Notes: a model not told the origin generated them from the sequence alone. A stretch of 64,000 nt of DNA from Vulcanimicrobiota bacterium (GCA_003168375.1 PMSI01000002.1:310001-374000), one strand, 5' to 3'; counted from the first letter of the stretch, positions 24,998 to 33,568 are shown. Numbers and translations: made by a program.

Positions 24998-25642
24998 ATG
25001 GCTCCAAGGCCCTATACGCTTGGCAAACGAGCACAGCTCGCGGCGGCGACCCGGCAACGCATCCTCGACGCGATCGTCGAGCTGCACGCCGAGCGCGGGG
25101 TCGCGGCGACCACGGCGGCCGACATCGCGGCACGCGCAGACGTCGCGGTCGCGACGGTCAGCCGGTACTACCCCTCGGTCGAGCACATGGTTCAGTCGTG
25201 CGGCGCGCACCTTCGGATGATGATCCCGCCGCCGCCCGAGCAGCTGTTCGAGGGCGTCGTTGGGCTCGAGGCGCGCGTCGGAATGCTCGTCGAACGCTGG
25301 TATGCGTTTTACGAGCGCCGGGCGCCGTGGCTGCGACGCGCATACGCGGACGCCGACCGCGTGCCTGCGCTCGGCGAATCGCTCTCCCGCGCGCACCAGC
25401 ACCACGAGGCGGTCGTCCGGCTCGCACTGGCGCCGTTCGACCTTTCGGAGCCGGTCGTCCGCGTGACGATCGCACTTACCAGCGCCCCATATTGGCAATC
25501 GATCGTCGACACCGGCCTACGCAGCGCCGACGCGGCCGAAGTCACGACGGAGATGCTGCTCGCGTGGATACGCAATCCTTCACCCCTCATCGCAACCATC
25601 GGAGTCGACAATCGTGCAGACACGCATCACCGAGATCGCTGA
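24998..25642 (+). CDS. TetR/AcrR family transcriptional regulator
   Basis: A 214-residue regulator. Residues ~17-62 form the TetR helix-turn-helix: ATRQRILDAIVELHAERGVAATTAADIAARADVAVATVSRYYPSVEHM. The C-terminal part is a helical ligand domain with no recognisable specificity. GAGGAG precedes the ATG at 24998. A perfect inverted repeat lies just upstream (24961-24979). The 3' end overlaps the diiron/MBL gene by 29 bp, so that gene is probably the regulated target and may produce or remove the inducer. Confidence 0.9.
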   Translation: MAPRPYTLGKRAQLAAATRQRILDAIVELHAERGVAATTAADIAARADVAVATVSRYYPSVEHMVQSCGAHLRMMIPPPPEQLFEGVVGLEARVGMLVERWYAFYERRAPWLRRAYADADRVPALGESLSRAHQHHEAVVRLALAPFDLSEPVVRVTIALTSAPYWQSIVDTGLRSADAAEVTTEMLLAWIRNPSPLIATIGVDNRADTHHRDR

Positions 25643-26354
25643 CCGGATCTATCGCCTCTCGACCCATATCGCGGAAGCGGGTCCGGGCGGCTTCACCTTC
25701 AACCAATTTCTGATCGACGCGGAGGAGCCGCTGCTCTTCCACACGGGGCCGCGGAACCTGTTCCCGTCGGTCTCCGAGGCGATCGCAACGATCGTTCCGC
25801 TCGACCGGCTGCGGTGGATCACCTTCGGGCACTTCGAAGCCGACGAATGCGGTGCGATGAACCAGTTTCTCGCGGCTGCTCCGGACGCCGTCGTGGCGCA
25901 CGGCGCGGTCGGCGTCATGGTCTCGATCATGGACCAGGCCGACCGCACGCCGCGCGCTCTGCGCGACGGTGAGGTGCTCGAGCTCGGCGGAAAGCGCGTA
26001 CGCCGCATCGACACGCCGCACGTACCGCATGGCTGGGACGCCGGCCTCCTCTTCGAAGAGACGACCGGGACGCTGATGGCCGGCGATCTGTTCACGCGGG
26101 GCGGCTCCTTCCCGGCGATCACCGACGGCGACATCCTCGACGCGGCGATCGCTTTCGAAACGCAGATGCCGTATACGGCGCTCACGGCACGCACCGCGCC
26201 GACGATCGACGCGCTCGCCGCGTTGGCTCCCAGGACGCTGGCGCTGATGCACAATTCGGCCTATACCGGCGACTGCGCCGCTGCGCTGCACGATCTGTCC
26301 GCGTGGTACGGCGCGCGTTTCGAAGCGGAGCTGCCCGCTCTCACGTCATCCTGA
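25614..26354 (+). CDS. Metallo-beta-lactamase-fold (ODP, oxygen-binding diiron-like) protein
   Basis: A 246-residue protein lacking a flavodoxin domain but matching the ODP/flavodiiron metallo-beta-lactamase core: FNQFLIDAEEPLLFHTG, FGHFEADECGAMN (the H.E.D ligand motif), VVAHGAVG, RIDTPHVPHGWDAGLLFEE, LMAGDLFTRGG and LMHNSAYTGD. Members of this family bind a nonheme diiron site and may sense or reduce O2 or NO. The start is GTG at 25614, overlapping the TetR gene by 29 bp with GGAG upstream. It is presumably under the TetR regulator's control. Enzymatic role undetermined. Confidence 0.8.
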   Translation: MQTRITEIADRIYRLSTHIAEAGPGGFTFNQFLIDAEEPLLFHTGPRNLFPSVSEAIATIVPLDRLRWITFGHFEADECGAMNQFLAAAPDAVVAHGAVGVMVSIMDQADRTPRALRDGEVLELGGKRVRRIDTPHVPHGWDAGLLFEETTGTLMAGDLFTRGGSFPAITDGDILDAAIAFETQMPYTALTARTAPTIDALAALAPRTLALMHNSAYTGDCAAALHDLSAWYGARFEAELPALTSS

Positions 26355-26484
26355 CGCACCATCCTTTAGCCGCCGAGCGCGAGCGCACCGTCGACGCCGC
26401 CCTGCGCAGCACCAACGCAGCGAGCTGACGAACGCGGCAGGGCCCCGCCGTGCGGCGGACGTATGCGGAGCTCATGGAGGAACG

Positions 26485-27258
26485 ATGAACACCACCTCGC
26501 TCGCGTTTCTCGTCATCGTGCTGCCGATCGCGTTCGCCGCCATCGGCACGATCACGGTGCGCCGGGCGATGCACGGTAAAGTCAAGGAAGGGCACAATGA
26601 CGTACTGGTGCCCCTGTTCCTCACCGCCGGCACGATCTACGCGGTGCTGCTCGGATTTCTCGTCATCGTCGTGTGGGAAAGCTATGGCGCTGCGAAGGCC
26701 AACGCCGGCGAGGAAGCGTCGACGCTCACCACGCTGTACCGTCAGACGAACGGGATGCCGGCTGAAGAGCGCGCGACGATGCGCGAACACGTCCGCGCGT
26801 ATACGGAAGCGGTCGTCAACAAAGAGTGGGCGATCCAAGCAGCGACTGGCGGCGCGAGCCCGGATGCGCGCCGGCAGATCGCGCAGATCTACCGCGAGTT
26901 CTCCACCATGCCGGCAGGCGAAGCGAACACCGCCATCAACCAGCAGTTTCTGCGCGACTTCTCGGTGGTGACGGCAGACCGCAATAGGCGCACGCTGCAG
27001 GCGGGCGAGGATCTGCCGTGGATACTGTGGCTCGGTCTGGGTACCGGCGCGGTCATCGTGCTCGGCATGACGACCCTGCTCTACATGGATTCCATCTGGC
27101 CGCACGTCGCGATGTCGGGCATACTGGCAGCGATGATCGGCATGCTGCTGTTCGTGACGCTCGTGCTCGCGAGGCCGTTCGTCGGGCCGCTCGCGCTCGA
27201 CCCGGGACCGTTCGAACACTCCCTGAGCGTCTACGCATCCGTCGACAAAGGAAACTAG
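26485..27258 (+). CDS. DUF4239 (bestrophin-like) membrane protein
   Basis: A 257-residue protein with two N-terminal membrane spans (LAFLVIVLPIAFAAIGTI; VLVPLFLTAGTIYAVLLGFLVIVVW), a soluble helical middle (~70-170), and two C-terminal spans (WILWLGLGTGAVIVLGMTT; VAMSGILAAMIGMLLFVTLVL). The order and the WESYGAAKANAGEEASTL motif after the second span match DUF4239, a family related to bestrophin-like channels. GGAGGA precedes the ATG. A small YbjQ-like gene follows 6 bp later. A 130-bp gap separates it from the upstream diiron gene; I see no clear promoter or terminator there. Confidence 0.8.
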   Translation: MNTTSLAFLVIVLPIAFAAIGTITVRRAMHGKVKEGHNDVLVPLFLTAGTIYAVLLGFLVIVVWESYGAAKANAGEEASTLTTLYRQTNGMPAEERATMREHVRAYTEAVVNKEWAIQAATGGASPDARRQIAQIYREFSTMPAGEANTAINQQFLRDFSVVTADRNRRTLQAGEDLPWILWLGLGTGAVIVLGMTTLLYMDSIWPHVAMSGILAAMIGMLLFVTLVLARPFVGPLALDPGPFEHSLSVYASVDKGN

Positions 27259-27264
27259 GAAACG

Positions 27265-27492
27265 ATGCGAGTCAGCACACTTCCGAACCTCGCGGCCGGC
27301 GCGACGGAACTCGGGGTCGTCTACGCAAGCGTCGAAGGCGTCAACGAGAGCTCGTACGACGAATGCCTCGAGATCTTGCGCCACAACGCCCAAGCGCTCG
27401 GTGCGACGGCGATCGTCGGCATGCAGCTCGTGCAAAGCCAGTTCCAGTGGAACCCGCGCACGAGCCTCTTGGCGACCGCCGTCAAAGAGTAG
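27265..27492 (+). CDS. Small YbjQ/UPF0145-like protein
   Basis: A 75-residue protein: LGVVYASVEGVNESSYDECLEILRHNAQALGATAIVGMQLVQSQFQ. The helix with ALGATAIVGM followed by a strand is the heavy-metal-binding-domain/YbjQ (UPF0145) signature GANAVVGVRF, though the protein is shorter than the usual ~105 residues. It is in tandem with the DUF4239 gene (6-bp gap), so the two are likely cotranscribed. The last 11 bp overlap the convergent MFS gene. Remote similarity only; function unknown. Confidence 0.6.
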   Translation: MRVSTLPNLAAGATELGVVYASVEGVNESSYDECLEILRHNAQALGATAIVGMQLVQSQFQWNPRTSLLATAVKE

Positions 27493-28729
27493 CGCGGGCG
27501 TCGGCCGCGATCGCGCCGAGGCGTGGGCCGAGCACCGCGACGATCACCGCACCCGCGATCATCGGGAGGAACGCCGCTGCGGGCGCGTGCGTCGCATCCC
27601 AGGCAGCCCCGGAGAGCAGCGAGGTGAAGAACGAGATCGTGTAGCCCAGCGTGAACGTCCCCGCCGCCAGCCGCGCGATCTCGTGCGGCGGTGCGAAGAG
27701 CGCCGGCAACGCAAAGCTGAGCGTGAGGATGTAGGCGCCGCACAGGCCGAGCAGCGCCGCGGCAGCGACCACGACCGCGCCGCCGAACGCGAGCACGCCC
27801 GCCAGCGCGGCGAGGATGAGCACGGCGACGAGCAGCGAGGTCGAGCGCCGGCCGAGTATCCGCAGCGGGATGAAGCCGACCGCGAGCGAGGCCGGGATCT
27901 GGCCGATGTTGAGCGCCGCGAGCGCGGCCCCGACGAGATTCGCTTGACCCGTCGCGTGAAGGAAATCCGGCAGGAACGTGTTCGCGCCGAAGTACGTCAT
28001 GCTCGCGGCCGATTGATACGTGCCCAGCAGCCACACGCGCCGGTCGCGAAAATCCGGTAGCCACGCGCCGTTCGCGGCCGGTGCGCGATCATCGGGCTCG
28101 CGCAGGACGCCGAGCGCGAGCGCGGTCACGACGACCGGTACGCTCCAGGCGACGAAGCTGCGCTCCCACGAACCGCCGACGAGCGGGAGCAGGAACGGCA
28201 GCGTGAGCGATGCGCTGATCGCCTCGCCGCACAGGAGCCCGTTCGCCCAGATTCCCGTGCCGAATGCGATCCTATCGGGGAACCACGAGCGGGCGAGCGT
28301 CGGGAACGCGGGCTGAATCAGCGCGATCCCGGCGCCCATCACTAGCGTCATCGCGAACAGCATCGGAATCGACGGACCGACGCCGCGTAGCGCCGCGGAG
28401 ATGGCGATCGTCCACAACCCGACGATCAGCGCGCGGCGCGCGCCGAGCCGCGCGGTGAGCAGCGCACCGAACATCGACGAGCCCGCCAGCACCAGCACCG
28501 GCAAGTTCGAGAGCGCCGCGATCCCCGACTCGTTCAGATGCAGATCCCGGTGGATCAGCGGGATCACCGGGGGCACTGCGAGCAGCGTCAGGCGCAGATC
28601 GATCCCCGCCAGCCACAGCAACACGACGCGCACGAGCGACGGCGAGCGCGTCACGGACGGCAAAGGGTTCGAACGGAGGGCAAGAAAAGCAACCAATCCG
28701 AGCCGGGCGTCCACGCGCGGCCTCGACAT
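27482..28729 (-). CDS. MFS transporter, CynX/NimT-like
   Basis: A 415-residue major facilitator with about 12 hydrophobic spans. LLWLAGIDLRLTLLAVPPVIPLIHRDLHLNESGIAALSNLPVLVL is characteristic of the CynX/NimT (cyanate/2-nitroimidazole) group. The linker GVLREPDDRAPAANGAW marks the boundary of the two six-helix halves. The substrate is uncertain; family members move small organic anions or export drugs. It is convergent with the YbjQ-like gene and divergent from the membrane protein at 28757. Confidence 0.8.
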   Translation of the reverse strand: MSRPRVDARLGLVAFLALRSNPLPSVTRSPSLVRVVLLWLAGIDLRLTLLAVPPVIPLIHRDLHLNESGIAALSNLPVLVLAGSSMFGALLTARLGARRALIVGLWTIAISAALRGVGPSIPMLFAMTLVMGAGIALIQPAFPTLARSWFPDRIAFGTGIWANGLLCGEAISASLTLPFLLPLVGGSWERSFVAWSVPVVVTALALGVLREPDDRAPAANGAWLPDFRDRRVWLLGTYQSAASMTYFGANTFLPDFLHATGQANLVGAALAALNIGQIPASLAVGFIPLRILGRRSTSLLVAVLILAALAGVLAFGGAVVVAAAALLGLCGAYILTLSFALPALFAPPHEIARLAAGTFTLGYTISFFTSLLSGAAWDATHAPAAAFLPMIAGAVIVAVLGPRLGAIAADARATL

Positions 28730-28756
28730 GTTGCTAAAAGCAAGGGGTGATCGAAT

Positions 28757-29317
28757 ATGAGCAGCACAGCGTCGCTAGCGATCGATTCCGCGAACCGCAA
28801 GGCCGGCGTTGCGCCCGGCGTGGGGCCCGGCGCGGTTCCCGGTGGTGCAGCCTTCACGGGACCGACGCCGCAGGTACCGCCGACAACCGTCGCCGTCGCC
28901 CCCAGCACCGTGACGAGCGCGCTCGGCACGGTCGTCAAGCTTGTCCCCGCCGACATCGTGGCGATGTACGTCGTCGTGGTGACCGCGCTCACGGCGCAAG
29001 GCGCGATCAAAGACCATCCGGAGTGGCTCTGGGCCTGGTTCGGCTTCGCCCTCGTGCTCACGATCGTCTTTTTCTACATCCAATTCGCTCAGTCGTATCA
29101 GCAAACGCACGGAACGATCCCGAATTGGAGGCTGATCCCCGCGTGGCGTATCACCTTGACGGTCGTGGCGTTTACGATCTGGGCGTTCGCCGTCAAACCG
29201 GACGCCACCAAGGAGATGTTCTGGCAAAGCGACCTCGCGACGCTCATCGCTTCGCTTGCGATCATCGTGATCGGACCGCTCTTGTCGGCCGTGGACGGCC
29301 TGCTGAATCCAAACTAG
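28757..29317 (+). CDS. Four-span membrane protein of unknown function
   Basis: A 186-residue protein. The first ~50 residues are Gly/Ala/Pro/Thr-rich (GVAPGVGPGAVPGGAAFTGP) and probably disordered. VVKLVPADIVAMYVVVVTALTAQ, WLWAWFGFALVLTIVFFYIQFAQ, ITLTVVAFTIWAFAV and ATLIASLAIIVIGPLLSAVDG are four hydrophobic spans. I do not recognise the family. The gene is convergent with the ornithine-cyclodeaminase homologue (4-bp overlap) and divergent from the MFS transporter. Confidence 0.6.
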   Translation: MSSTASLAIDSANRKAGVAPGVGPGAVPGGAAFTGPTPQVPPTTVAVAPSTVTSALGTVVKLVPADIVAMYVVVVTALTAQGAIKDHPEWLWAWFGFALVLTIVFFYIQFAQSYQQTHGTIPNWRLIPAWRITLTVVAFTIWAFAVKPDATKEMFWQSDLATLIASLAIIVIGPLLSAVDGLLNPN

Positions 29318-30231
29318 CGCGCCCGCGACGCGTTCGCGATCGCGGCCGCGGCGGCGACGTCTTCGACTCCGAGCCCGAGCGAGACGAACACCGAAACGGA
29401 CCCGGCGCGAGGCTCGGCGCGCCGCGCGAGGATCGCGCCCAGCGAGACGACACCCTCCCACGACGCTTCCCCGTCCGCGACCGCGAGGATGACATCGCCG
29501 GCTTCGGCACGCGCCGCAAGCACGTCGTCGACGACCAGCGCCGCCGCGCCGACGAGGCGCCCCGGAAGCTCGCGCTTCTCCGCGACGCACGCGCCGACCG
29601 CGTTGACGTGCGCGCCCTCGGCGACCGACGCCGGGTCGAAAAGCGGATCCGCGCTCGCCGTGCACGTGGTGATGACGTCGGCCCCGCGCAGCGCGGCGCC
29701 GGTGGAATTCGCGACGTTGGTCTCCACCCCACGCGCCCGCGCAGCCTCCGCCAACGCTTCGGCGTGCGCGCGGTTGCGCGACCACACCGCGAGCCGCTCC
29801 ACCATTCCGGCGCGTACGAAGGCGTCGAGATGCGCGCGACCCTGCGCGCCGGCGCCGAGGATCGCGTGCGCGCCGCGCGGACGCCGCGCGAGCGCCTCCG
29901 TCGCGACGACCGAAACCGCGGCGGTACGCTCGCGAGTCAGTGCCTCGGCCTCGATCCACGCCGACGGCGCGCCGGTCTCCGGATCGAACAGCACGACGAC
30001 GGCGCGATGCGTCGGCAGTCCGCGCGCCGCGTTCGCCGGGACCGCGACGACGAGCTTCGCACCGAGCGCGGGCCGCGCCCCGCCGGCCCAGGCGGGCATC
30101 GCGCCGAACCACGTCGCGCTCGGCGTGGTGAACGCGGCGCGCACCGGGCCGCCGCCGTGACCGCTCGCCGCAGCGCGCAGCGTGTCGCGCATCAGCGCCG
30201 GCAGGTCGAGCGTGGCGAGGCGGCGCTCCAC
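29314..30231 (-). CDS. Ornithine cyclodeaminase/mu-crystallin family protein
   Basis: A 305-residue NAD(P)-dependent protein. LGAKLVVAVPANAARGLPTHRAVVVLFDPETGAPSAWIEAEALTRERTAAVSVVATEAL and the Rossmann motif AILGAGAQGRAHLDAF are typical of the ornithine cyclodeaminase/ketimine reductase/alanine dehydrogenase family. DVITTCTASADPLFDP and HVNAVGACVAEKREL complete the pattern. The substrate (ornithine, lysine-derived or another amino or imino acid) is not predictable. The coded start is GTG at 30231. Conserved-looking residues NLPHLDETEVERRL continue upstream to a CTG at 30261 that overlaps the cyclophilin TGA, so the true start may be non-canonical. Confidence 0.8.
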   Translation of the reverse strand: MERRLATLDLPALMRDTLRAAASGHGGGPVRAAFTTPSATWFGAMPAWAGGARPALGAKLVVAVPANAARGLPTHRAVVVLFDPETGAPSAWIEAEALTRERTAAVSVVATEALARRPRGAHAILGAGAQGRAHLDAFVRAGMVERLAVWSRNRAHAEALAEAARARGVETNVANSTGAALRGADVITTCTASADPLFDPASVAEGAHVNAVGACVAEKRELPGRLVGAAALVVDDVLAARAEAGDVILAVADGEASWEGVVSLGAILARRAEPRAGSVSVFVSLGLGVEDVAAAAAIANASRAR

Positions 30232-30257
30232 CTCCGTCTCGTCGAGGTGCGGGAGGT

Positions 30258-30761
30258 TCAGCCTTTGTCCTCTTGGGCGTCCTCGATCGTCACCGTCGTC
30301 ATCACGTCGCCGGCACGGATCTCGTCGACGACCTTCTGCCCTTCGACGACGTGGCCGAACACGGTGTACTGACGGTTGAGGAACGGTGCATCGTCGAGGC
30401 AGATGTAGAACTGCGAGCCGGCGGAGTTCGGGTTCGAGGAGCGCGCCATCGCGAGGGTGCCTTTGATGTGAGGGCGCTCGTTGAACTCCGCGTCGAGGTT
30501 GTAGCCGGGTCCGCCCGTCCCGTTCCCGCTCGGATCGCCGCCTTGGATCACGAACCCGGGCTCGTAGCGGTGGAACTTGAGACCGTCGTAGAAGCCGGCG
30601 CGCGCCAGCTTGATGAACGCGGCGCTGTGCTGCGGCGCGTCGTCGGGATAGAAGGTCAGGACGATATCGCCCTTGGGGGTCGAGATGTGGGCGCGAGCGG
30701 TCTTCGCCTCGTCGGCAAGGGTGCTCAGCTCGTCGCCCGAGGGCTTGGTGTAGGTGGCCAT
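30258..30761 (-). CDS. ppiB: Cyclophilin-type peptidyl-prolyl cis-trans isomerase
   Basis: A 167-residue cytoplasmic cyclophilin from MATYTKPSGDELSTLADEAK. Core motifs: FYPDDAPQHSAAFIKLARAGFYDGLKFHRYEPGFVIQGGDPSGNGTGGPGY, GTLAMARSSNPNSAGSQFYICLDDAPFLNRQYTVFGHVVEGQKVVDEI. The active-site Arg in FHRY and the QFYI and FGHV elements are present. It catalyses X-Pro isomerisation. An upstream GTG at 30809 would add 16 basic residues; the start is not certain because neither site has a strong ribosome-binding site. The stop abuts the ornithine-cyclodeaminase homologue. Confidence 0.85.
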   Translation of the reverse strand: MATYTKPSGDELSTLADEAKTARAHISTPKGDIVLTFYPDDAPQHSAAFIKLARAGFYDGLKFHRYEPGFVIQGGDPSGNGTGGPGYNLDAEFNERPHIKGTLAMARSSNPNSAGSQFYICLDDAPFLNRQYTVFGHVVEGQKVVDEIRAGDVMTTVTIEDAQEDKG

Positions 30762-30824
30762 CGCGGTGGTGCTACGGCGCGCGGCACGTTTCACCCGCAC
30801 CTTTCCCACCGCCCGCTTGTGGCC

Positions 30825-32024
30825 TCAGCCGAGGAGCTTCGGCGCCCACGTCCACACCGCGAGCTCGACGACCCCGAACAGGATCGACCAGAACAGCAGC
30901 GGCAGGTACCAGCGCGAGGGGCGGCTGCGAATCGCAAACGCGATCAGCGCGTACAGGAACGGGATCACGTCGAGCGCGTGGCGCGCGCCCAGCTGCACCA
31001 TCCCCGTGCTGTAATAGAGCAGCGCCGGAATCGCGCAGCACGCGGTCGCGAACCACAAGAGCTGCACGGCGCGCTCGCGGATCGGCGCGAAGAACGCGAT
31101 GAGGAGCGCCGGGCTCGTATAGGTGAGCGCCGTCCCGAACTGACCGGCGATCAGATACGGCGCCGTTGCTATCACGCGCGGCGGCTCGACGAAGTAGAAA
31201 TGGAGCTGCATCGCGAGGTTCTTCAGCGCGAACGGGGGCGCCGGATCGTTCTTGCCGATGTCCATGGTGCGGTAGAACTTCGTGAAGCCGACATCGGCGA
31301 TCGTTCCCCAGCGAACGTAATTGTAGAGCGCCGAGGGGATCGCGAAGATCGCGCCGATCAGCGCTACGCCGGCCAGCCGCCGGGGAGCCTCGCGAACCTG
31401 CGGCCAGAGCGCGATCGCGTAGGCCGGAAAGGCCAGCGCCATCGGATACCGGCAGAACGCGGCGCAGAGCGCCCAGAGCGCGACGCGCCACGGAACGCGT
31501 GCACCGAACATCTCCGCCAGTGCGAGCATGGTGAACGCGACCGAGCCTGAGTGCGCGATGAACCACACATCCCCGGATGCCGCGCAGTACGCATAGCTCG
31601 TTCCGAAGAGCAGGAACGCACAGAGGAGCGCGGCCCACCGGCGCGAGACGCCGATCAGCCGCGCGACGCGGTACCCCGCCGCGACGCCAAGGCCGGCGAG
31701 CGCGATCGAAACCGCGGTCTCGTTCGCGCCGAGCCCCCAGATCGCGACGAACGGAAGCATCAGCACGGCGGGGAACGGCGCCTGGTAGACGTAGGCGCGA
31801 CCGTGATACGGAATCGCGTCGATGTAGTCGCCCGGAAAATGCGGCAGGTACGGCTTCCCGTGCAGCCACGCGTCCGCGAGCCAAACGAAGTTGTTGAACA
31901 CCGTCGGCCGGAAGCCCGAGTACAGCCCAAGCGCCGCGACCGCCAGTAGGCCGGCGAGCACGGCGTGGACGCGCTCGTCGCGCAGGATCGCGAACCGGGT
32001 CACGACCGCCCTCGTTCGCTGCAC
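30825..32024 (-). CDS. Polytopic membrane glycosyltransferase-like (GT-C-like) protein
   Basis: A 399-residue membrane protein with about ten spans. After the first span, LYSGFRPTVFNNFVWLADAWLHGKPYLPHFPGDYIDAIPYHGRAYVYQAPFPAVLMLP shows the large first periplasmic loop usual for GT-C glycosyltransferases that use lipid-linked donors. TSYAYCAASGDVWFIAHSGSV and CAAFCRYPMALAFPAYAIAL follow. The start is GTG at 32024, preceded by AGGAGAAGG; the open frame extends upstream over the divergent M28 peptidase but is Arg/Ala-rich shadow. Glycosyl donor and acceptor are unknown. Confidence 0.7.
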   Translation of the reverse strand: MQRTRAVVTRFAILRDERVHAVLAGLLAVAALGLYSGFRPTVFNNFVWLADAWLHGKPYLPHFPGDYIDAIPYHGRAYVYQAPFPAVLMLPFVAIWGLGANETAVSIALAGLGVAAGYRVARLIGVSRRWAALLCAFLLFGTSYAYCAASGDVWFIAHSGSVAFTMLALAEMFGARVPWRVALWALCAAFCRYPMALAFPAYAIALWPQVREAPRRLAGVALIGAIFAIPSALYNYVRWGTIADVGFTKFYRTMDIGKNDPAPPFALKNLAMQLHFYFVEPPRVIATAPYLIAGQFGTALTYTSPALLIAFFAPIRERAVQLLWFATACCAIPALLYYSTGMVQLGARHALDVIPFLYALIAFAIRSRPSRWYLPLLFWSILFGVVELAVWTWAPKLLG

Positions 32025-32082
32025 GGCATCCTTCTCCTGAGGCGGCGCAGGCCTTGGCGGCGGCGGCGCGGTACGGCGCCGT

Positions 32083-33441
32083 ATGACCGCGCATCGTCTG
32101 CCGTACCGATCCCTCGCGCTCGCGCTCTGCCTCGGATTCGCCGGGACCGTCCCCGCTCGCGCCGACGTCCCCGCGCCGCCGCTCGATCCAGCGCTCGCTG
32201 CGGCGCTGGCGCGCGTCTCGGCACAGGAGCTGCGGGCAACGGACGAACGCCTCGTCGCGTTCGGGACGCGCTCGACGTTCTCCGAGAACGCCGGGCCGAA
32301 GCGCGGCGTATTCGCGGCGCGCGCGTACCTCGTCGACCGCTTCCGCCGGATCGCCCGCGACAGCGGCGGGCGGATGACGGTCGCGCTCGACACGTACACG
32401 CAGCCGGCCGATCCCGCCAAGCGGATCCCCCGCGCGGTGGTGATCTCGTCGGTGATCGCCACGCTGAAGGGCGACGATCCGACCGGGCGCACGTACGTGA
32501 TGTCGAGCCACTACGACTCGCGAAACACGAACAACGACGACGGTGAGCACGACGCGCCGGGCGCCGACGACAACGGCTCGGCCACCTCGGCGGTCGTCGA
32601 GGCGGCGCGTATCCTGGCCGGCCTGCCGATGCACGGAACGGTGATCTTCGCTTGTTTCGACGCCGAAGAGCAGGGGCTCTTCGGCAGCGGGCATTTTGCC
32701 AAGACGCTCAAAGACGCGCACGTCGACGTGGAAGGCGATCTCAACAGCGACATCGTCGGCGCGTCGGTCGGGGACGACGGCGTGAAGCGCGACGATACGA
32801 TCCGCATCTTCTCGGAGTCGATCCCCACCGGCGCGAACGCGGCCCGCATCAACGCGATCGGCTCGCAGAACGACTCGCCGTCGAACGAGCTGGCGCGGTT
32901 CACGAAGGAGACCGCCGACGCATACTCGACCGGCCTGCACGGGATGCTCGTCTGGCGCGCCGACCGCTTCCTGCGCGGCGGTGACCACGAGTCGTTTAAC
33001 GCCGAAGGCTTCCCCGCACTGCGCTTCACCGAGCCGCGCGAGACGTTCGCGCACCAGCATCAGGACGTGCGCGTCGAGAACGGCGTACAGTACGGCGACC
33101 TGCTGCAATTCATGGATTTCGACTATCTCGCGAAGGTAACGCGCTACAACATCGCGGCGCTGGCGTCGCTCGCGCTCGCTCCGGCGACCCCGAAAGTCTC
33201 GGTCGACACGAAGGCGCTGACCAACGACACGCTCTTGTCCTGGGAAGCCGTCCCGCGTGCCGCGCGCTACGAAGTGGTGCGGCGCCTGACGACCGAGCCG
33301 GTTTGGAGCGCGGTGCAGGACGCCGGCGCCGTCACCCGGATCACGATCCCGCTCTCCAAGGACAACTGGCAATTCGGCGTCCGGGCGGTCGACGCCGAGG
33401 GTCACCGCTCGCCGGCCGGTTTCCCGACCCCGGTGCGCTGA
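32083..33441 (+). CDS. Secreted M28 family zinc aminopeptidase
   Basis: A 452-residue exported metallopeptidase (signal RSLALALCLGFAGTVPARA). Co-catalytic zinc ligands follow the M28 order: SSHYDSR (His143), PGADDNGSATSAVVEAARIL (Asp162), CFDAEEQGLFGS (Glu195/196, catalytic plus ligand) and LNSDIVG. Later HDHES-like GGDHESFNAEGFPALRF and AHQHQD contain the last His. The C-terminal ~90 residues (LSWEAVPRAARYEVVRRL; WQFGVRAVDAEGHRSP) are a fibronectin type III domain. It is divergent from the GT-C-like gene (58 bp). It is the last gene before the low-GC insert. Confidence 0.88.
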   Translation: MTAHRLPYRSLALALCLGFAGTVPARADVPAPPLDPALAAALARVSAQELRATDERLVAFGTRSTFSENAGPKRGVFAARAYLVDRFRRIARDSGGRMTVALDTYTQPADPAKRIPRAVVISSVIATLKGDDPTGRTYVMSSHYDSRNTNNDDGEHDAPGADDNGSATSAVVEAARILAGLPMHGTVIFACFDAEEQGLFGSGHFAKTLKDAHVDVEGDLNSDIVGASVGDDGVKRDDTIRIFSESIPTGANAARINAIGSQNDSPSNELARFTKETADAYSTGLHGMLVWRADRFLRGGDHESFNAEGFPALRFTEPRETFAHQHQDVRVENGVQYGDLLQFMDFDYLAKVTRYNIAALASLALAPATPKVSVDTKALTNDTLLSWEAVPRAARYEVVRRLTTEPVWSAVQDAGAVTRITIPLSKDNWQFGVRAVDAEGHRSPAGFPTPVR

Positions 33442-33448
33442 CCGCGGC

Positions 33449-33517
33449 TTAGCCGGCAAAAACTACACCGGTCGTCATCGCGGTCAACGCGGCCAATCCA
33501 ACTAAGAACTTCCTCAT
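33449..33517 (-). CDS. 22-residue signal-peptide-like microprotein
   Basis: A tiny open frame, ATG (33517-33515) to TAA. The peptide begins MRKFLVGLAALTAM and ends TTGVVFAG: two basic residues, a hydrophobic core and an A-x-A-like end, i.e. a complete signal peptide with nothing after it. GGAGAGAGG lies 5 bp before the ATG, a better ribosome-binding site than most in this window. It may be a small membrane peptide, a leader, or the remnant of a gene cut by a frameshift. It lies outside the candidate mobile unit (33569-38616). Nothing in the following bases looks like a natural continuation. Confidence 0.45.
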   Translation of the reverse strand: MRKFLVGLAALTAMTTGVVFAG

Positions 33518-33562
33518 GAGAACCTCTCTCCGACTTCATTCATAAGCCGAGCTCGCTTCTTA

Positions 33563-33568
33563 ACTTAG
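33563..33568. repeat. ACTTAG, left flanking direct repeat of mobile unit
   Basis: Six-base sequence ACTTAG, identical to 38617-38622, on the outer side of the lower-GC segment. It is a candidate target-site duplication. IS1380-family insertions usually duplicate 4-5 bp, so a 6-bp match may be 5 bp plus one chance base. Confidence 0.4.
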
